From Pseudeuparius sepicola (taxonomy: Eukaryota > Arthropoda > Insecta > Coleoptera > Anthribidae), in NCBI GenBank assembly GCA_963920635.1, contig OY987302.1:38319500-38383499 (forward strand): a DNA stretch of 64,000 nt, read 5' to 3'. Below, one piece after another: positions 1 through 11,404 of the stretch; position 1 is the stretch's first letter; each line of letters opens with the position of its first letter. A model generated the notes under the pieces. It saw only the letters and a list, made by a program, of their open reading frames with translations, searched no databases and was not told the origin of the DNA. The position numbers and the translations under genes are program-made.

Positions 1-179
1 TTTTGCTTAACACCACAAACCAAAACTTTGTTTTTGCACTCGACGGGCGTTTCGCTAACCATGTTAACATCATGAGGAGATGATTAAGTCTAATCTACTT
101 TTTCCTAACCTATTCTATTTATACTGTGAACTACCTACTATCTTATTCCTAAGTTTCTACCTGACAGTTTATTAACATG

Positions 180-973
180 TAAGGCTGTAGGGGATTGGTC
201 CTTATCTACTAAATTTACATTTTGAAATTTACAGACTTTCATAAGCTTCTAATAATCTCCTATCAGGTAGATACTTAAGTAATTTTAAATTTTCCCTTAT
301 TTTATGACTATTTTCAAAAGCATGTTCGGCAATGATAGATTGTTCCAATCAACCATATTTTAAATGTACCATATGTTCGTTAAATCTAGTTGTTGTGGAA
401 CGTCTAGCTTGTTCAACATACTTCTGATTACAATTTGAACAGCTAACTTCATATATACCACTTTTTTCTAAAAGATTAATTTTGTTTTTGGGGTTACCTA
501 GCATGATTAAGCACTTTTTCTAGAACTTTCGTGAACCGTGGGTTGTATGGAATGGAAACATATTTTGTATTATCTGTTTTTTTTTCTAAACTTAGTGGAA
601 TCTTGAAGTTTTTTCTTATATTTGTGTGTTTTTTCTTATATTTGTGTTTATTGATTAACTTTATTACCATGTTTGCGTCGTAACCATTGACCTGAGCTAT
701 GTTCTTTACCCTAGTTTTTTCTATATTATATTTTTCTGAATTAAGAGGGTAATTTACTAATCTGTGTTTTAAAAATTGAAAGCTTTCTAGTTTACGTTGG
801 TTGCAGTAAAAATAATCGTAAGGAATATAGCGGTCTGTGGTTGTGTCTTTTCTATAAATATCGAATTCTAGCCTATTATTCGTTCTCATTATTAAGGTGT
901 CTAAAAATGGTAATAATTGTACGTTGTTTTCTAATTCGTAAGTGAACTTAATAGTAGGGGAACGACCATTCAA
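180..973 (-). pseudogene. Penelope-like RT C-terminus plus GIY-YIG endonuclease
   Basis: A continuous frame of about 159 codons (973 to 494) carries Penelope RT 3' landmarks: FTYELENN, LPFLDTLIMR, IYRKDTTTDRYIPYDY, then an NGYDANMVIKLI stretch. There is no ATG at its start, so it is a truncated piece rather than a full ORF. Downstream on the same strand, about 490-180, a GIY-YIG-like module follows in a shifted frame: GIYEVSCSNCNQKYVEQARR, then RFNEHM and AEHAFENSH. The usual YVG reads YVE, and in-frame stops occur after the module's middle. The catalytic RT core is missing. In intact Penelope elements RT and GIY-YIG act together in target-primed insertion; this copy is not expected to work. 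Confidence 0.7.
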
Positions 974-1064
974 CTTTTTAAGAAAATCATCAATATTGGC
1001 ATGTTTCGTATCAAAAACAGCAAAAATGTCATGTACATATCCGTACCATATTCCAAAAATATGG

Positions 1065-1480
1065 TGTCTTTTCTATAAATATTGAATTCTAGCATATTAT
1101 TTATTCTTATTATTAAGTTTCTAAAAATGGCAATTGTCCGTAGTTTTCCAATTCGTAAGTGAACTTAATAGTAGGGAAACGACCATTAAACTTTTTAAGA
1201 AAATCATCAAAATCAGCAATCAGAAACAGCAAAAATGTCATCTAAATATCTGTAGCATATTCTTGGATAATTTTCTTAAAAAGTTGAATGGTCATTCCCC
1301 TACTAGTAAGTTCACTTACGAATTAGAAAAAAAACGGAAAATTACCATTTTTAGACACTTTAATAATAAGAACGAATAATAGGCTAGAATTCAATATTTA
1401 TAGAAGACACAACCACAGACTGCCATATTCCTTACAATTCGTTTCACTGCAACCAACATAAACCAGCAAGCTTTCAATTT
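1065..1480. repeat. Inverted duplication within the Penelope copy
   Basis: 1065-1205 repeats the coding segment 830-1010 in the same orientation, and 1265-1480 repeats it in the opposite orientation (shared landmarks: AGTGAACTTAATAGTAGGG and its complement, and TTTCTAAAAATGG). The two arms could fold around a spacer of about 60 bp. Confidence 0.65.
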
Positions 1481-1722
1481 TTAACACACAGATCAGTAGT
1501 AGATAAGGCGTAATGACTCAGTCTGACCTTGAAGGAGAGGTTTTACTGGGTATGCCCCCTCGAGGGAGACTCCCACACTACCATGCAAATTCCCATTTGC
1601 CATAAAAAAAAAAACAAAGTAGATTAGACTTAATCATCTCCTGACGATGCTAACATGATTAGCAAAACACGCGTCGTGCGCAAAAAAAAAACAAAGTTTT
1701 GGTGTGTGGAGTTAAGCAAAAG

Positions 1723-2589
1723 AAGTATTTTCCTAGTGCCAAAGGTTCCTGATTCCCAACTTACTAGAGAATAATAACAGAGTAAACGAATATATATTTT
1801 GACAGGGCAAAAGAATCAATCCAGTTGGACCCTTATTATCATGGCAAATTCCCCAAAAATGCTTTTGCTTATTAATTCGACAGATAATACAGAATATTTA
1901 GCTGCGCCACATGGCAAACAACAGCTGAAGTTCATGGTATTCTTTTCTCGTAATTCGTCGTATAAATCGAATGTTGCTTTTAAAGTTAGCAGCACCAACC
2001 ACTTCAAATTTAGGTAATGAGCATACATTTAAATGTGGCTTTACAGTAGGCTGTGATAGTAAAAACACATGTATTTGCTTAATTTGTTTCATTATAGTTG
2101 TTATGTAAATGACATATTAAGCAAGTTATATTGTGAACACATTTGGTGTATGGGGAAAGTTTTTTGCTTCTCAATCCTAGGTTCAAACACGAATCATTCC
2201 TAACTTTTTGTGAATACGGGTAAATAACTTTTAATTTTAGAGTAATAATAAATAAAAAACAAACATGAAATAAACATATTTTAATTAAAAACACATATTT
2301 AAAAAACATTACAAAAATTGTAAACCCCCTTCTTCCAAAAATGCCTGGCACATTTTTTGACTAGAATGATACGAAACTAGATTTCATTGAAGAAGAAAAT
2401 TACGTCCAGGTTATTGCCGTCAAAGTTATGAACCACTCGCAAAATTCTACTCTATGTGGATAATCAACTTCACGAATTTCTTGATAACAAGTAATCTGTA
2501 GGACTGCAGGTGTAAATCTTTTTTCTAACACTATGACATGTAATAACCAATACTGCAGTTAGATATGGCAAAATTCATATAAATGTTTT
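1723..2589. other. AT-rich stretch, nothing recognised
   Basis: No coding signature, inverted repeat or known element could be recognised. Short open frames here lack any family motif and are probably chance. Confidence 0.4.
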
Positions 2590-3250
2590 GGGAGCATCTC
2601 CCGTATATTTTACTTAAGCCCCTCCGTCTCTAGTCCCACTGTCGGTCGACCAGGCCACTTACTTCTTTCGTTCCACTATGGTGGTTCCACACTCCCAGTT
2701 TCCCAAAAAAAACTTAACACTATTGTCGCGTCTCCCCAATGAGTCATGTAGTCCCTTAGGACTCTTCAGGATGGGCTGCAGGTCCGGTGAACGCCGGTAG
2801 TTCCTAGTCGCAGACTGAATGCTGGTAAGAAGAAGAAGGTGTTGGGTTCGTAACAATGCTTTATTCACCACAGAAACAACATCTCGGCTGTGGTGACCCA
2901 GGCTGGATGGAGGGAGCTCGCGACAAGCATTTGTGACAGATAGGCGCATGAGCATTACTAGCCGGGTAGCGCGTGGAGCTGCACGCCGAGTCGAACCGCT
3001 CAGTTCTTGGTGCCTGTCTAGGGTAGCACCAACGGCCCATGATAGGTTGCCAGAGACACACGAGGGGCAGGCCAGGAAACCTATTGCCCATTTTCCAGCT
3101 TCCTAGTAGGAGCCGTCGCTACCCGCTAGACTGAATAAGGAATTCAGGTCAACCTATATGTCCTTAATTCAGCCAGCAAGTAGCTAGTTGGCGATTCAAG
3201 TGGCGGCCAGGAAACCGATTGATCCACTGGATACTTTGGCGGCCGAAGTG
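2590..3250. other. GC-richer unclassified segment
   Basis: This block is visibly richer in G+C and of higher complexity than its neighbours. Overlapping minus-strand frames of 76 and 98 codons exist but show no domain. A small imperfect palindrome around AAGGAATTCAGG and CCTTAATTCAG lies at 3138-3172. It may be part of a retroelement end or an untranslated region; no LTR pair was found. Confidence 0.3.
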
Positions 3251-4100
3251 CCAAAATTTATACCTATATTATTGTTTATGTCAGCACTTTGGCTATCTAC
3301 TTTTTCGGCTGTTATTTTAATTGCTTCGATTAGGAATATTGATTAATTATTAATTTATTCTAAGTTGGCATGTGTTTGCCAATAAACATTTTCTATTTGT
3401 AAAATAATTAGTTTAGTTCTTTAGTTGATAGAAGTCCTTGCTTTTAAGCTTATTAAACTTATGAGATGTCGCTTTCCTTTTATAAATTCAAACTTTAATT
3501 TTAATAACTTCCACAAACTGCCACTTCGTGACAGCATGACGAAGATAACACTTTTAAAAGTGTTGTAAACAACCTTGTTGTCCCGAAGAAACTGTTCTTG
3601 AAATTCCTGATATCAGTTTTGTCCAGAATACGTATATTGCCCATCAACTTTTGTCCGTTTTTAAAACACAACCATCATATAAACATTTTTTGTTGTCGCG
3701 TAAACACCATTCTAGTGCAGAAATTTGATTTCAAACAACAGAATACGCAAGTGAATTTCAGTCAACGCTTTTATTTTTATAATTTTTGCGTTTAACTTGA
3801 TGGTTTGACATTGACAGTTGTCAAAAGGTTAGCAGCGAAACATCGAAACCTATCCAAGAAATAAATATGTTGGAATTTCACACTCGATATATAAAATTAG
3901 TAAGCATATCACAAGAACCAAGTTGATGAGATGGTTTTAGGCGACTCCTTATTTCTTTATTGGTTTAGTATTTCTTATTGTGAAGTATGCATTATTGAGT
4001 TTTTGTGCTACGTGATCTATTTGACATTAGCAATTTAAATTTTTATCAATGAAGATTTCCAAAATTTTATTGTGGATTGCTTTATTGAAGGCAGCATTGT
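3251..4100. other. AT-rich stretch, nothing recognised
   Basis: Low-complexity AT-rich DNA with one short plus-strand frame (3598-3795) lacking motifs. No supported feature. Confidence 0.35.
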
Positions 4101-4109
4101 TTAATTATT

Positions 4110-4700
4110 TTAAAGTGACATCTGGTGCCTCTCTGCGCTTATACCTCTCTGTGTTTATTTAGTTTTAGAGGCATTTACTACCAATCTAGTGCCACAGCAC
4201 CACCTGTAAAATTTTTTCAAGATAACGTTTACAGAATCCTGGAGCTCCTCCACACTAGGAGCAAAAACAACGATAGTGGTATCATCTGCAAACATTACAA
4301 GTTAACATTTACTGCCATATGGTTGTCGAGACCATTAATGAACAGTATGAGCAAAGGCGATAAGATGCTGCCCTGAGGAACGCCAAGATTGACCGGCAAA
4401 AACTCTGTGCTGGCTTCTCCAACCCTCACTGTAATTTCTCTGTTTTGTAGATATGATTTGATCCAATCATATATAAAGTTAGTTCATTCATAAGCTGCTG
4501 TCCATGTTGATTTGTTAGGCATAAAACCGTGTTGATTTTGTAATAACAGCCAGTGGCTATATAAAAAAGAGGAAAGCCGGTTGTGAATTAGACTTTCAAA
4601 TAGTTTTGAGAAGCAGGACAAGAGGGTTATTGGTCTGTAATTTACAGAGCAGTTAGTGTCACCTCTCTTGAATAACGGTATTATGTATTATAATCCCTTT
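4110..4700 (-). pseudogene. Non-LTR retrotransposon reverse transcriptase, degenerate
   Basis: Read on the minus strand with frameshifts, this gives RT blocks in the correct order: FKRGDTNCSVNYRPITLL, then LFESLIHNRLSSF, then QHGFMPNKST, then after a gap YDWIKSYLQNREITV, LGVPQGSILSPLL and finally FADDTTIVV, which holds the YADD-type catalytic pair (here FADD). Stretches expected between these blocks are missing, and several frameshifts and stops interrupt it. The block style fits the jockey/CR1-like LINE group. It is a dead 5'- and 3'-truncated copy. Confidence 0.75.
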
Positions 4701-4719
4701 TTCGCGTACTGATGTGACT

Positions 4720-5290
4720 TGGACATTTAAGTCATACTGGCGGGAGGCAATCTACAAGAAGTTCTGGCCAAGAATACAAGTTTTTGATTCCATTCCAGCT
4801 AAAACTGGCCATGCCTACAATTCAGTGCATGCGCAGATTTCGAAAAAAATCGCTTGCGTATGATTTTAGTTTGAAGGACACTTTTTGAATTATTATCTAA
4901 TATTAACATTCATTAAAGCTAACCTTCTCCTCTCCACAGCCACCCCCTCTATTTTTTTTAAATGGGACCATGTCATATGTGGTGCGTCATCGGAAAGCCC
5001 TTTCATTAGCAATACAGTGGTACAGTTGGCGTCAGACGTAACAGAACGATGTAGAGCCATTTTCTTGAGACTTTTGGAATCTGTTCTGATATTTCTTGGC
5101 AATGTTGTATCCGTCGGTCGCGTGTTCCGGCAGCCGGAGTTTGACGCTTTGATGGATTTCGCTATTGTCAGAAATTTTAAATCAAAATAGAGATAGATAC
5201 ATTAGCTGCTGCAAAAATAGGCAACATGCCCCCCCCCCCCCCCTAAGTTGGGAGCTGAAGTATTGAATAATTGTGAAGTTAGAAGCGGGT
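4720..5290. other. Unclassified repeat-like segment with poly-C
   Basis: Contains a run of 16 C residues near 5228-5243 and a phrase (CGGAAAGCCC near 4990) that recurs in similar form in another foldback of this window (near 23380). The plus-strand frame at 4885-5190 has no motif and is probably part of a MITE. Confidence 0.3.
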
Positions 5291-6155
5291 TGGGCCATCT
5301 CCAGGTTAGCCGAAATGATTGGTGTGTAGAAAAGGAAGTGGGATCAGACTAACAACGTGGCCAACAAGCATGAAGGAGCAGCTCCACGAGCAACCATTCA
5401 GCAGCAAGATCAGGCACTTACAGAATTTATTAGAAACAATCCTTTTAAGTCTGCCACTGAAGGTGCTAACTCCACAGGTTTCTCTGCTAGTAGTGCTACA
5501 GCGCGAAGAAGACTTGCCACCACAGAACTTCGATGCCGAAGAGCTGCCAATAAAATAAGGTTGACTACAGATCTCCAGACAGTTATTTGCCCATGTTGAT
5601 GTTTTTTTATGGGCATGTCATCTTTAGCAATGAAAAGGTGTTCCGAAGTTACACTAATGGGAAAGTGCGTGTTTATCGGTTAGCCAGAAGCGACAGATTC
5701 AACACCAATTACGTTTCTCACAAACAAAGAAGTTGCCACTTTTCAGTTCACGTTTGGGCGTGGATCAGTTCTAGGGGACCAGGAGTATGCTGGAGGTTAG
5801 AGGGGTGATTTACAGCCGAACACTACTGTGCCATATTAGAAAATGTGTTAGGGGTACTACCAACAGTTGAAGTTCTCCATCGCAGTGGTTACATTTTTTA
5901 ACACGACAATTTGTCGGTGCACAAATCGAGAAGAGTAACAACATAACATGCTAGTGCTCCCGTGGCCCGCAAAGAGTCCGGACATGAACCCTATTGAAAA
6001 TGTCTGGGGATTGCTAACACAATATATACATATATGCCAACAATTACATTCCACACAACAAGCGGTGGAGACATGGGAACAAGTAGTTACCGAGGAATAC
6101 TGTTATTCACTAGTTTCGTCGATGAGGAGACTACAATTATATAATTATTATTAAT
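5290..6155 (+). pseudogene. Tc1-like (DD34E) transposase remnant
   Basis: Plus-strand frames that must be joined across frameshifts show the Tc1 transposase order: an N-terminal HTH-like region (about 5340-5560), SNEKVFRSYTNGKVRVYR (5617-5670), VHVWAWISSRGPG, a degenerate HDNLSVHKSRRV where the second catalytic Asp would be (5900-5932), and WPAKSPDMNPIENVWGLL (5960-6015) containing the catalytic Glu of the DD34E triad. The first Asp position reads SNE, so it is lost. Multiple frame breaks mean it is inactive. Terminal repeats were not found. Confidence 0.8.
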
Positions 6156-6159
6156 AAAT

Positions 6160-7280
6160 TATTATTTATTATTTATGTCTCTCACCTTGTCTCCTCGAAG
6201 ATGAAATATTTTAACAAGAACTTTTTAAAAAACAAATATTAACCTAACTATAATTTTCTAGCTACATAAAAGTAATTACATTATATAACCCATGAATTTT
6301 TGGAAAAACAAACATGCCTTTTTTGTTTTTGAACAAGAAAAAAAATTATTATGTTCTGTACCTATATGCCATTGAATATAAGAAATACGCCCCCTATAGG
6401 CTCAATGCTAAACTAGTCTATGGGCCATGCCAACAATGAACAACAACAATGAATAACGCAGTGTAGACCCGGTGGCTAGCACCGTTCACATGGTGACGAT
6501 GGCCCATATATTAGTTCGCATAGTCCCGTCGGGGCGTTGGCATCTTAAATTCAGTCGCGTATATGAAAAAATCTATTTATAAGAAACCTAATGATGACAA
6601 CTAGGTTGTCTAAACGTCGAAACAATTTTGATAATAAATATTTTGGACCGAAAACTCACGATTTTTAATCGAAGAATACAATTTACGGTCAAGAAAATTA
6701 ATAGATTTATATGTAAAACATGTAAATTTATATACTTCTTCTGTTTCTGTAAGTTACATAACAAAATTAGGTGTGTAATCTGCTTTGAACCCACAATAGT
6801 AACATTTGCGATGTTGGATATTGCATATAGATGAAAATAAGAATGTAGGTAAAAAGTTTTGAAATATAGAATTTATGCTTCATGAATAATTAGGGTATCA
6901 GGTACTATAGACCAGGGAGGTAAAAGAACCCTATCCAGAGTATTAATAACTTGGAATTAAATGAGTATTATCCAGGTGCTAAATTTGGAACAGGTAGATA
7001 AAATTAAAATGATTAAAATAAATTATGATATTTAAAATGACTTTTAATACGGATAATTACAATTTTCAGTGATACCATGGGTGCTTAAAAATTACCTGGG
7101 TGCTTCAAAATTATCTGGTTAATTTTTAAGCATGCAGATTAGTGGTATTTAGAAAGGAAAATAACCAAGTATCTCCAAAATGCTGCATTTTCATAAGAAT
7201 TTCCACATAACTTATTAAATCCATTATTAATAGTAAATTACATTAATGCACATAAATCCTACAATATACCTATATACAGG
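6160..7280. other. AT-rich region, weak repeats only
   Basis: Around 6405-6520 a short inverted pair (TATGGGCCAT and ATGGCCCATA) suggests a small MITE relic. At 7078-7130 the phrase GGGTGCTT with ATTA/TTACCTGG is partly repeated. No gene recognised. Confidence 0.3.
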
Positions 7281-7284
7281 GTGA

Positions 7285-7400
7285 CTGGCATTCAAGAAGG
7301 TGTTCAATGGAGTTTGGGCATGCCCCAGGGCCATTGGTTCTACTTGAGGACTGAACCCTGGGATCATTCTCTGGATATAGAGGGCAATGATTATTGTCGT
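7285..7400 (+). pseudogene. Short LINE fragment, same family as 39.15-39.93 kb
   Basis: The phrase CAGGGCCATTGG and then GGACTGAACCCTGGGATCAT (7327-7370) occurs nearly identically at 39783-39822, inside a recognisable LINE coding remnant where it encodes the CRAIG...GLNPGIM region. This is therefore a tiny solo fragment of that LINE. It is too short to classify alone. Confidence 0.5.
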
Positions 7401-7794
7401 CGTATTATTATTTTTATTTTTGATTGTGTAACAAAAATAAAGATTCAAAGCAAAATTGTAGAAAGTCGGGTTGTTATATCAATGTGAACATAAGCGTAAG
7501 AACTACCTTGGGAAAAGGCTAATCTAAAACAAAATACAAAATGTACAATGTCTACCGTAAAAGTTTGTTTAATGGACATTACTGTTGAAAAAGTCTAGAT
7601 ATGTTTGTGACATAAGTTTTTCTGTTAATGACACAATTAGGTCATGTATCATGTATTGTACTATTATTGTGACATATTTGACTATTGTCGACTTGTGTAA
7701 GAATCCTGTATTTTGTGCTCTAAACTCTATTCAAACTAAACGCAAGTGAAACGTAAACACAATTTGTTGCATGGCTAAAGCGTGATACGCACGT

Positions 7795-7973
7795 GATCGG
7801 CTTGCTATTGGCCAGCCGGCAATAGAGTCTGGCCCGGTGGGTGAGTGCAGCGAGTCGGTGGTTCTTACAGAGGTGTATTGAGTTACAAGTGGACCTTTAT
7901 TTTTTCCGATACAATTCTCTCGCTGTTTATTAATTGTTGGAGCTACGATTTGTGTTAATAGTAGAAATTCGCA
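7795..7973 (+). promoter_or_regulatory. Candidate promoter and noncoding first exon
   Basis: A GC-richer island holds GCTATTGGCCAGCC (an inverted CCAAT-like box, ~7803) followed by about 100 bases ending in AATTCGCAG at 7973, directly followed by GTAAGTGAATG, a consensus splice donor. That is how a promoter plus untranslated first exon would look on the plus strand. No downstream coding exon on this strand could be found in the window, so this is inference only. Confidence 0.25.
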
Positions 7974-7989
7974 GGTAAGTGAATGACCA

Positions 7990-8560
7990 GGTGTGCCATA
8001 AAAGTTTGTTTTTAAAGTTCTTAATACTGGGGCATTTTATTTTAATATTTTATATTTTAAAATTCATAGAGATCGTCCTTAATGCGGCCCTGCCTCGTAT
8101 TAGCCTTCAGAATCGTTCACGTGCTTCCATCGTGTAAATGTTTACGCGCCACTTGCATTTAGTTTGAATGGCTACTTTTGTCTAGCTATTTGGAAAAAAG
8201 TGAAACCCCCAAAGGGGTCCAATTTGGGACACCCTGTACTATTTCGGTCGGAGGCAGAACATTTTAAAATTGGTTGCAAAAATGATATAATAAGAAATGT
8301 CATGTTATTTTTTCATAACCCCTTGATTTTTGTTCAAATTCAATTAGTTAACCCACATTTTTACTTTTGTGCACTTGCAGTCAACATTGTACATTTGGTT
8401 ATTTGCTGTAGATTAACCCTTCCTCAAGGTAATTTTTAGGCTAATGTTGACCTTGATAGAACAACTCAACTTTCTACAATTAAAGTAAAAATAAAAGTTT
8501 CATATCAGATTCTATTTATCGTCCACATCAATGACTATCTTTGGATAACAAAAATATTGG
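7990..8560. other. No recognised feature
   Basis: AT-rich DNA with one short frame (8164-8439) lacking motifs. ACACCCTGTACTATTTCGG near 8229 resembles the terminus of the CAGGGTGT-type MITEs common in this window, but no partner arm was found. Confidence 0.3.
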
Positions 8561-8650
8561 CTTTCTGGGATAAATATAATTTTATTTTCAAATTACACCA
8601 ACGTTTTGACTCAGTTCCGAGCCATCATCAGGGCTAGATTTACCATTGGC
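8560..8650. mobile_element. Possible Penelope-like terminal fragment
   Basis: The phrase ACACCAACGTTTTGACTCAG followed by GAGCCATCATCAGGGC resembles the noncoding ends of arthropod Penelope-like elements. A related phrase, ACACCAACGTTTTGACAAAT, occurs at about 49030. No coding sequence is attached. Confidence 0.3.
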
Positions 8651-8680
8651 GTGATTTAAAAATAATAGTTATTTATGTAC

Positions 8681-8932
8681 CAAGGCACTGAAGTTCAACT
8701 TTTCATGATTCATGTGGAATTTAGTCGCCGAGGCCTCTGGCCGAGGCAAATAAACCACGAGTCATAAAAAGGAACTTCAGTGCCGAGACTGCCGAGGTAT
8801 ATATTATAATATATATATTTTAAATCGGAAAAAAAATTCTTGGTGGAATCTGGGATAAGGTTCCACCAAGATCTTTTTTCCGATTTAAAAAATATATATT
8901 ATAATATGTACCTCGGCAATCTCGGCACTGAA
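8681..8932. repeat. Double palindrome (nested foldback MITE)
   Basis: Two palindromes lie end to end. The first pairs GGCACTGAAGTTCAACTTTT (8684) with AAAAAGGAACTTCAGTGCC (to 8784). The second has arms of about 70 bp, CAGTGCCGAGACTGCCGAGG (8778) and CCTCGGCAATCTCGGCACTG (to 8930), around a spacer of about 12 bp. The sequence CCGAGG/CTCGGC dominates both. It fits a foldback or palindromic MITE. Confidence 0.75.
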
Positions 8933-9009
8933 TATATTTGAAATCGGAAAAAAAAATTAGGCAAACAAATAATCATAAGGGATTTGTATTGGACCCCTTC
9001 TGGAATCTG

Positions 9010-9130
9010 TTGTGAAATATCTAATATCGTTGACTGACGTATTGATAAGACTTCTCACGGCTATAGCTTCATATTCTGAAAAGTAGATGGCGCCTATGGT
9101 CAACAATGTATTTTATATGCTTTGGAATCT
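9010..9130. repeat. MITE fragment related to 49.6-49.8 kb
   Basis: The segment with TTGACTGACGTATTGATAAG, ACTTCTCACGGCTATAG, AAAGTAGATGGCGCCTATGG and TCAACAATGTATTTT is shared, in part inverted, with 49600-49796. Here only one arm is evident. Confidence 0.6.
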
Positions 9131-9313
9131 CAACTGTGTTAAAAATTCAAACTTTTACAACTCACTGCAAAAGTTCTTTTGTGGGGTATATATTCAGAAG
9201 AAAACACTAATTATTTGAATAGAAAATACCCCAAAGTTTTTTTTTACCTTACACAGCAGAGGAACATTACGGATATTATTATTTTGCTGCTGAAAATCAA
9301 ACTTGGAAACATA

Positions 9314-10041
9314 CAGTGCCCGGCAGAAAGTACGCACCATATGAAATTTTTTTTTATTTTACGTTTACCAGAAAATTGTATTCTTGATAAAAGTTTGTGC
9401 ATTCCCGCAAACTCAAAACGCAGTTTTCAAAATTTAAATATCTCATTTCGAATATGGGGAAGGTTTGAAACGAAAATACAAAAAAGGCTCAAGGGTAATA
9501 TACCTTTATTTTTAATTTTAGAGAAAACATGTATTAAGCAAAGTTGTTTAGAATCGAAAGGTAAGCCCAAAAATGCACTTTCAAGTTTCTATTCCAAACC
9601 CTGTATAGAAAATAAAACCACTTTATTTGATATGCCAGTTCGATTTCATAGAGTATTTATATCTTAAAAACGTGAGTGCCATAAAAATTAATTCCATAAA
9701 CAGTAATTATGCCTCCTACAAAATAGAAATGAAAAAAAAAATACTATTTTTTTGTGGAAACCTTGTTTTATTTCCATGTTCATAAACTAATCCTAATTTT
9801 TATGACATTCACGTTTATAAATAACAAATCCTCTCTGAAATCGAACTGGCATATCAAATAAAGTGGTTTTATTTCCTATACAGGGTACCTACATCATAAA
9901 AAATTACGAAAAAGTGTTTTTTGGAATAGAAACTTGAGACTGCATTTTTGGGCTTACCTTTCAATTCTAAACAACTTTTCGTAAATAATAAATGTAAAAT
10001 GAAAAAAATCCCATATGGTGCGTACTTTCTGCCGGTTACTG
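9314..10041. mobile_element. Palindromic MITE with Tc1-like ends and TA duplication
   Basis: Ends CAGTGCCCGGCAGAAAGTAC and the inverse GTACTTTCTGCCGGTTACTG are each flanked by TA, the target site of the Tc1/mariner superfamily. Homology continues inward for well over 200 bp on each side (for example AGGTAAGCCCAAAAATGCA at ~9560 and its inverse at ~9945), so most of the unit is a large imperfect palindrome. The frames inside have no transposase motif, so it is nonautonomous. Confidence 0.8.
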
Positions 10042-10043
10042 TA

Positions 10044-10831
10044 TATTCATAGTATTCCACCGTAATTGAAACATTGCTGAGGCCTGACAACATCCTGGCA
10101 GTTTGGGGGCATAGGGTAAACAGTTTGTTATAGTATAAGTAGTATTTGGTGCAAGATTTACACCAAGACCCTTTAGTGTACGATGTATTTGAATGATTTT
10201 TTTTATCTTCTCGACGGGCCTTTTCCATGCCCCTAAAATGCGGATTGCTTCAATTTTAGCGTTTTTGCCAACATCTATCTGGCTACTATATCTGTTTCTC
10301 ACCTGTTTGAGGTGTCAACAACGTGTAATCGTGTAAGAAGGACTGAAACATATAATTACACACGATTAATCGTGTAATCTGGAAACACTGGAAATGATGT
10401 AAACCCAACCGACGGCATGTTACTTCGCGAAATGCAGCCATCTGCTGAGAAAGAATATTGCGAGAATATTATACCTGCTCTATAGGGATTTTAAATAAAT
10501 AATATTGCCGAGTTAACAAAGTTTTAACTATTTTTAATAATATAATTGATGCAAAACCCTTATGTATATTTGCCTATTTGCCCGTATTCCTGGTAGTATG
10601 AAAATTAGTTAATTTGCAGCTTAATAAAATTATAAAATATAGTGACATATTTTTTAAACCACATTTTAGTGCCCATGTAAGTCTGCATATTATACGTACA
10701 AAAAAGTGTGAAGACCTAAAATGTAGGAAATTTTGTTTTCTTTAAATTTGTTAATCTGATATTTTGTTGTAAGATGAACCATTGCGGACGTAATGTAAAA
10801 AAACTATTTTTTTGTATGTACAAACCCTGTA
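10044..10831. other. Unassigned stretch with small hairpins
   Basis: A minus-strand frame (10302-10036) of 88 codons has a basic segment but no motif I can name. At 10323-10378 repeated CGTGTAATCGTGTAA-like words form a short inverted pair. The rest is AT-rich without features. Confidence 0.3.
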
Positions 10832-11404
10832 TACAGGGTTAACTATCACTTAGTACAAAAATTTTTATGGCAGATAAAGAAAAATTAGACTTGCTAAAAT
10901 AAATTTTCAAAAATTTTCTAACATTTGTCTTAAGCCTAAAAAAATTTTTTTTCAAATTGTATTAAACCCCTCAAAAAACGCCGCCTATGGACGCCCGCGC
11001 GACATGTCTAAAAATTTCGCATATGTCAATAGCGCGGCGTTGCCACGTCTATCAATTTATCCGAGGATTCACCACAAAATTTCGATTTCCTTTTAAAAAC
11101 GATTACTTTCTAAGGAACATGTAGAATGCCTATGAAACACCTACCTTACTGACATTTCCAGGATTGTTTGCACCATTTTCTGTTTTCTTGCTTTTTTACA
11201 TTAAAAGTCACACAACACAACATTCACATTTTTTAAATCTGTTGGGGATCTCTTGGTTTCCCTCTGCTATTCCTTTTGTTTGAAGCGAGGTACTCAGCCT
11301 GACGACCACGACGAGGTAGATCCCCTCCGCCAGGAAAACCCCGAAGGGTAACCGAAAAATCACAACTGCACTAGCACACATTGCACAAATGCACATGCAA
11401 AGCA

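Larger units (their letters stand above)
1..1722 (-). mobile_element. Penelope-like element, decayed, with inverted ends
   Basis: The first ~106 bases (beginning TTTTGCTTAACACCAC) reappear inverted at about 1614-1721, giving the unit inverted terminal repeats, a known arrangement in Penelope elements. Minus-strand coding at about 180-973 matches the C-terminal part of a Penelope reverse transcriptase followed by a GIY-YIG endonuclease. Internally, 830-1010 is partly duplicated in direct orientation at 1065-1205 and in inverted orientation at 1265-1480, so the copy is rearranged. The left boundary coincides with the window edge and may extend further. The family assignment rests on protein motifs recognised by eye. 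Confidence 0.7.

Noticed and set aside
2659..3091. Two overlapping minus-strand frames in the GC-richer block, considered as missing WD40 exons of ago
   Set aside because: No GH or WD dipeptides, no splice-site framing, no similarity to WD40 blades.
9179..9667. 162-codon plus-strand frame
   Set aside because: Lies across the edge of a palindromic MITE and has no motif; the inverted arm gives a similar frame on the other strand.
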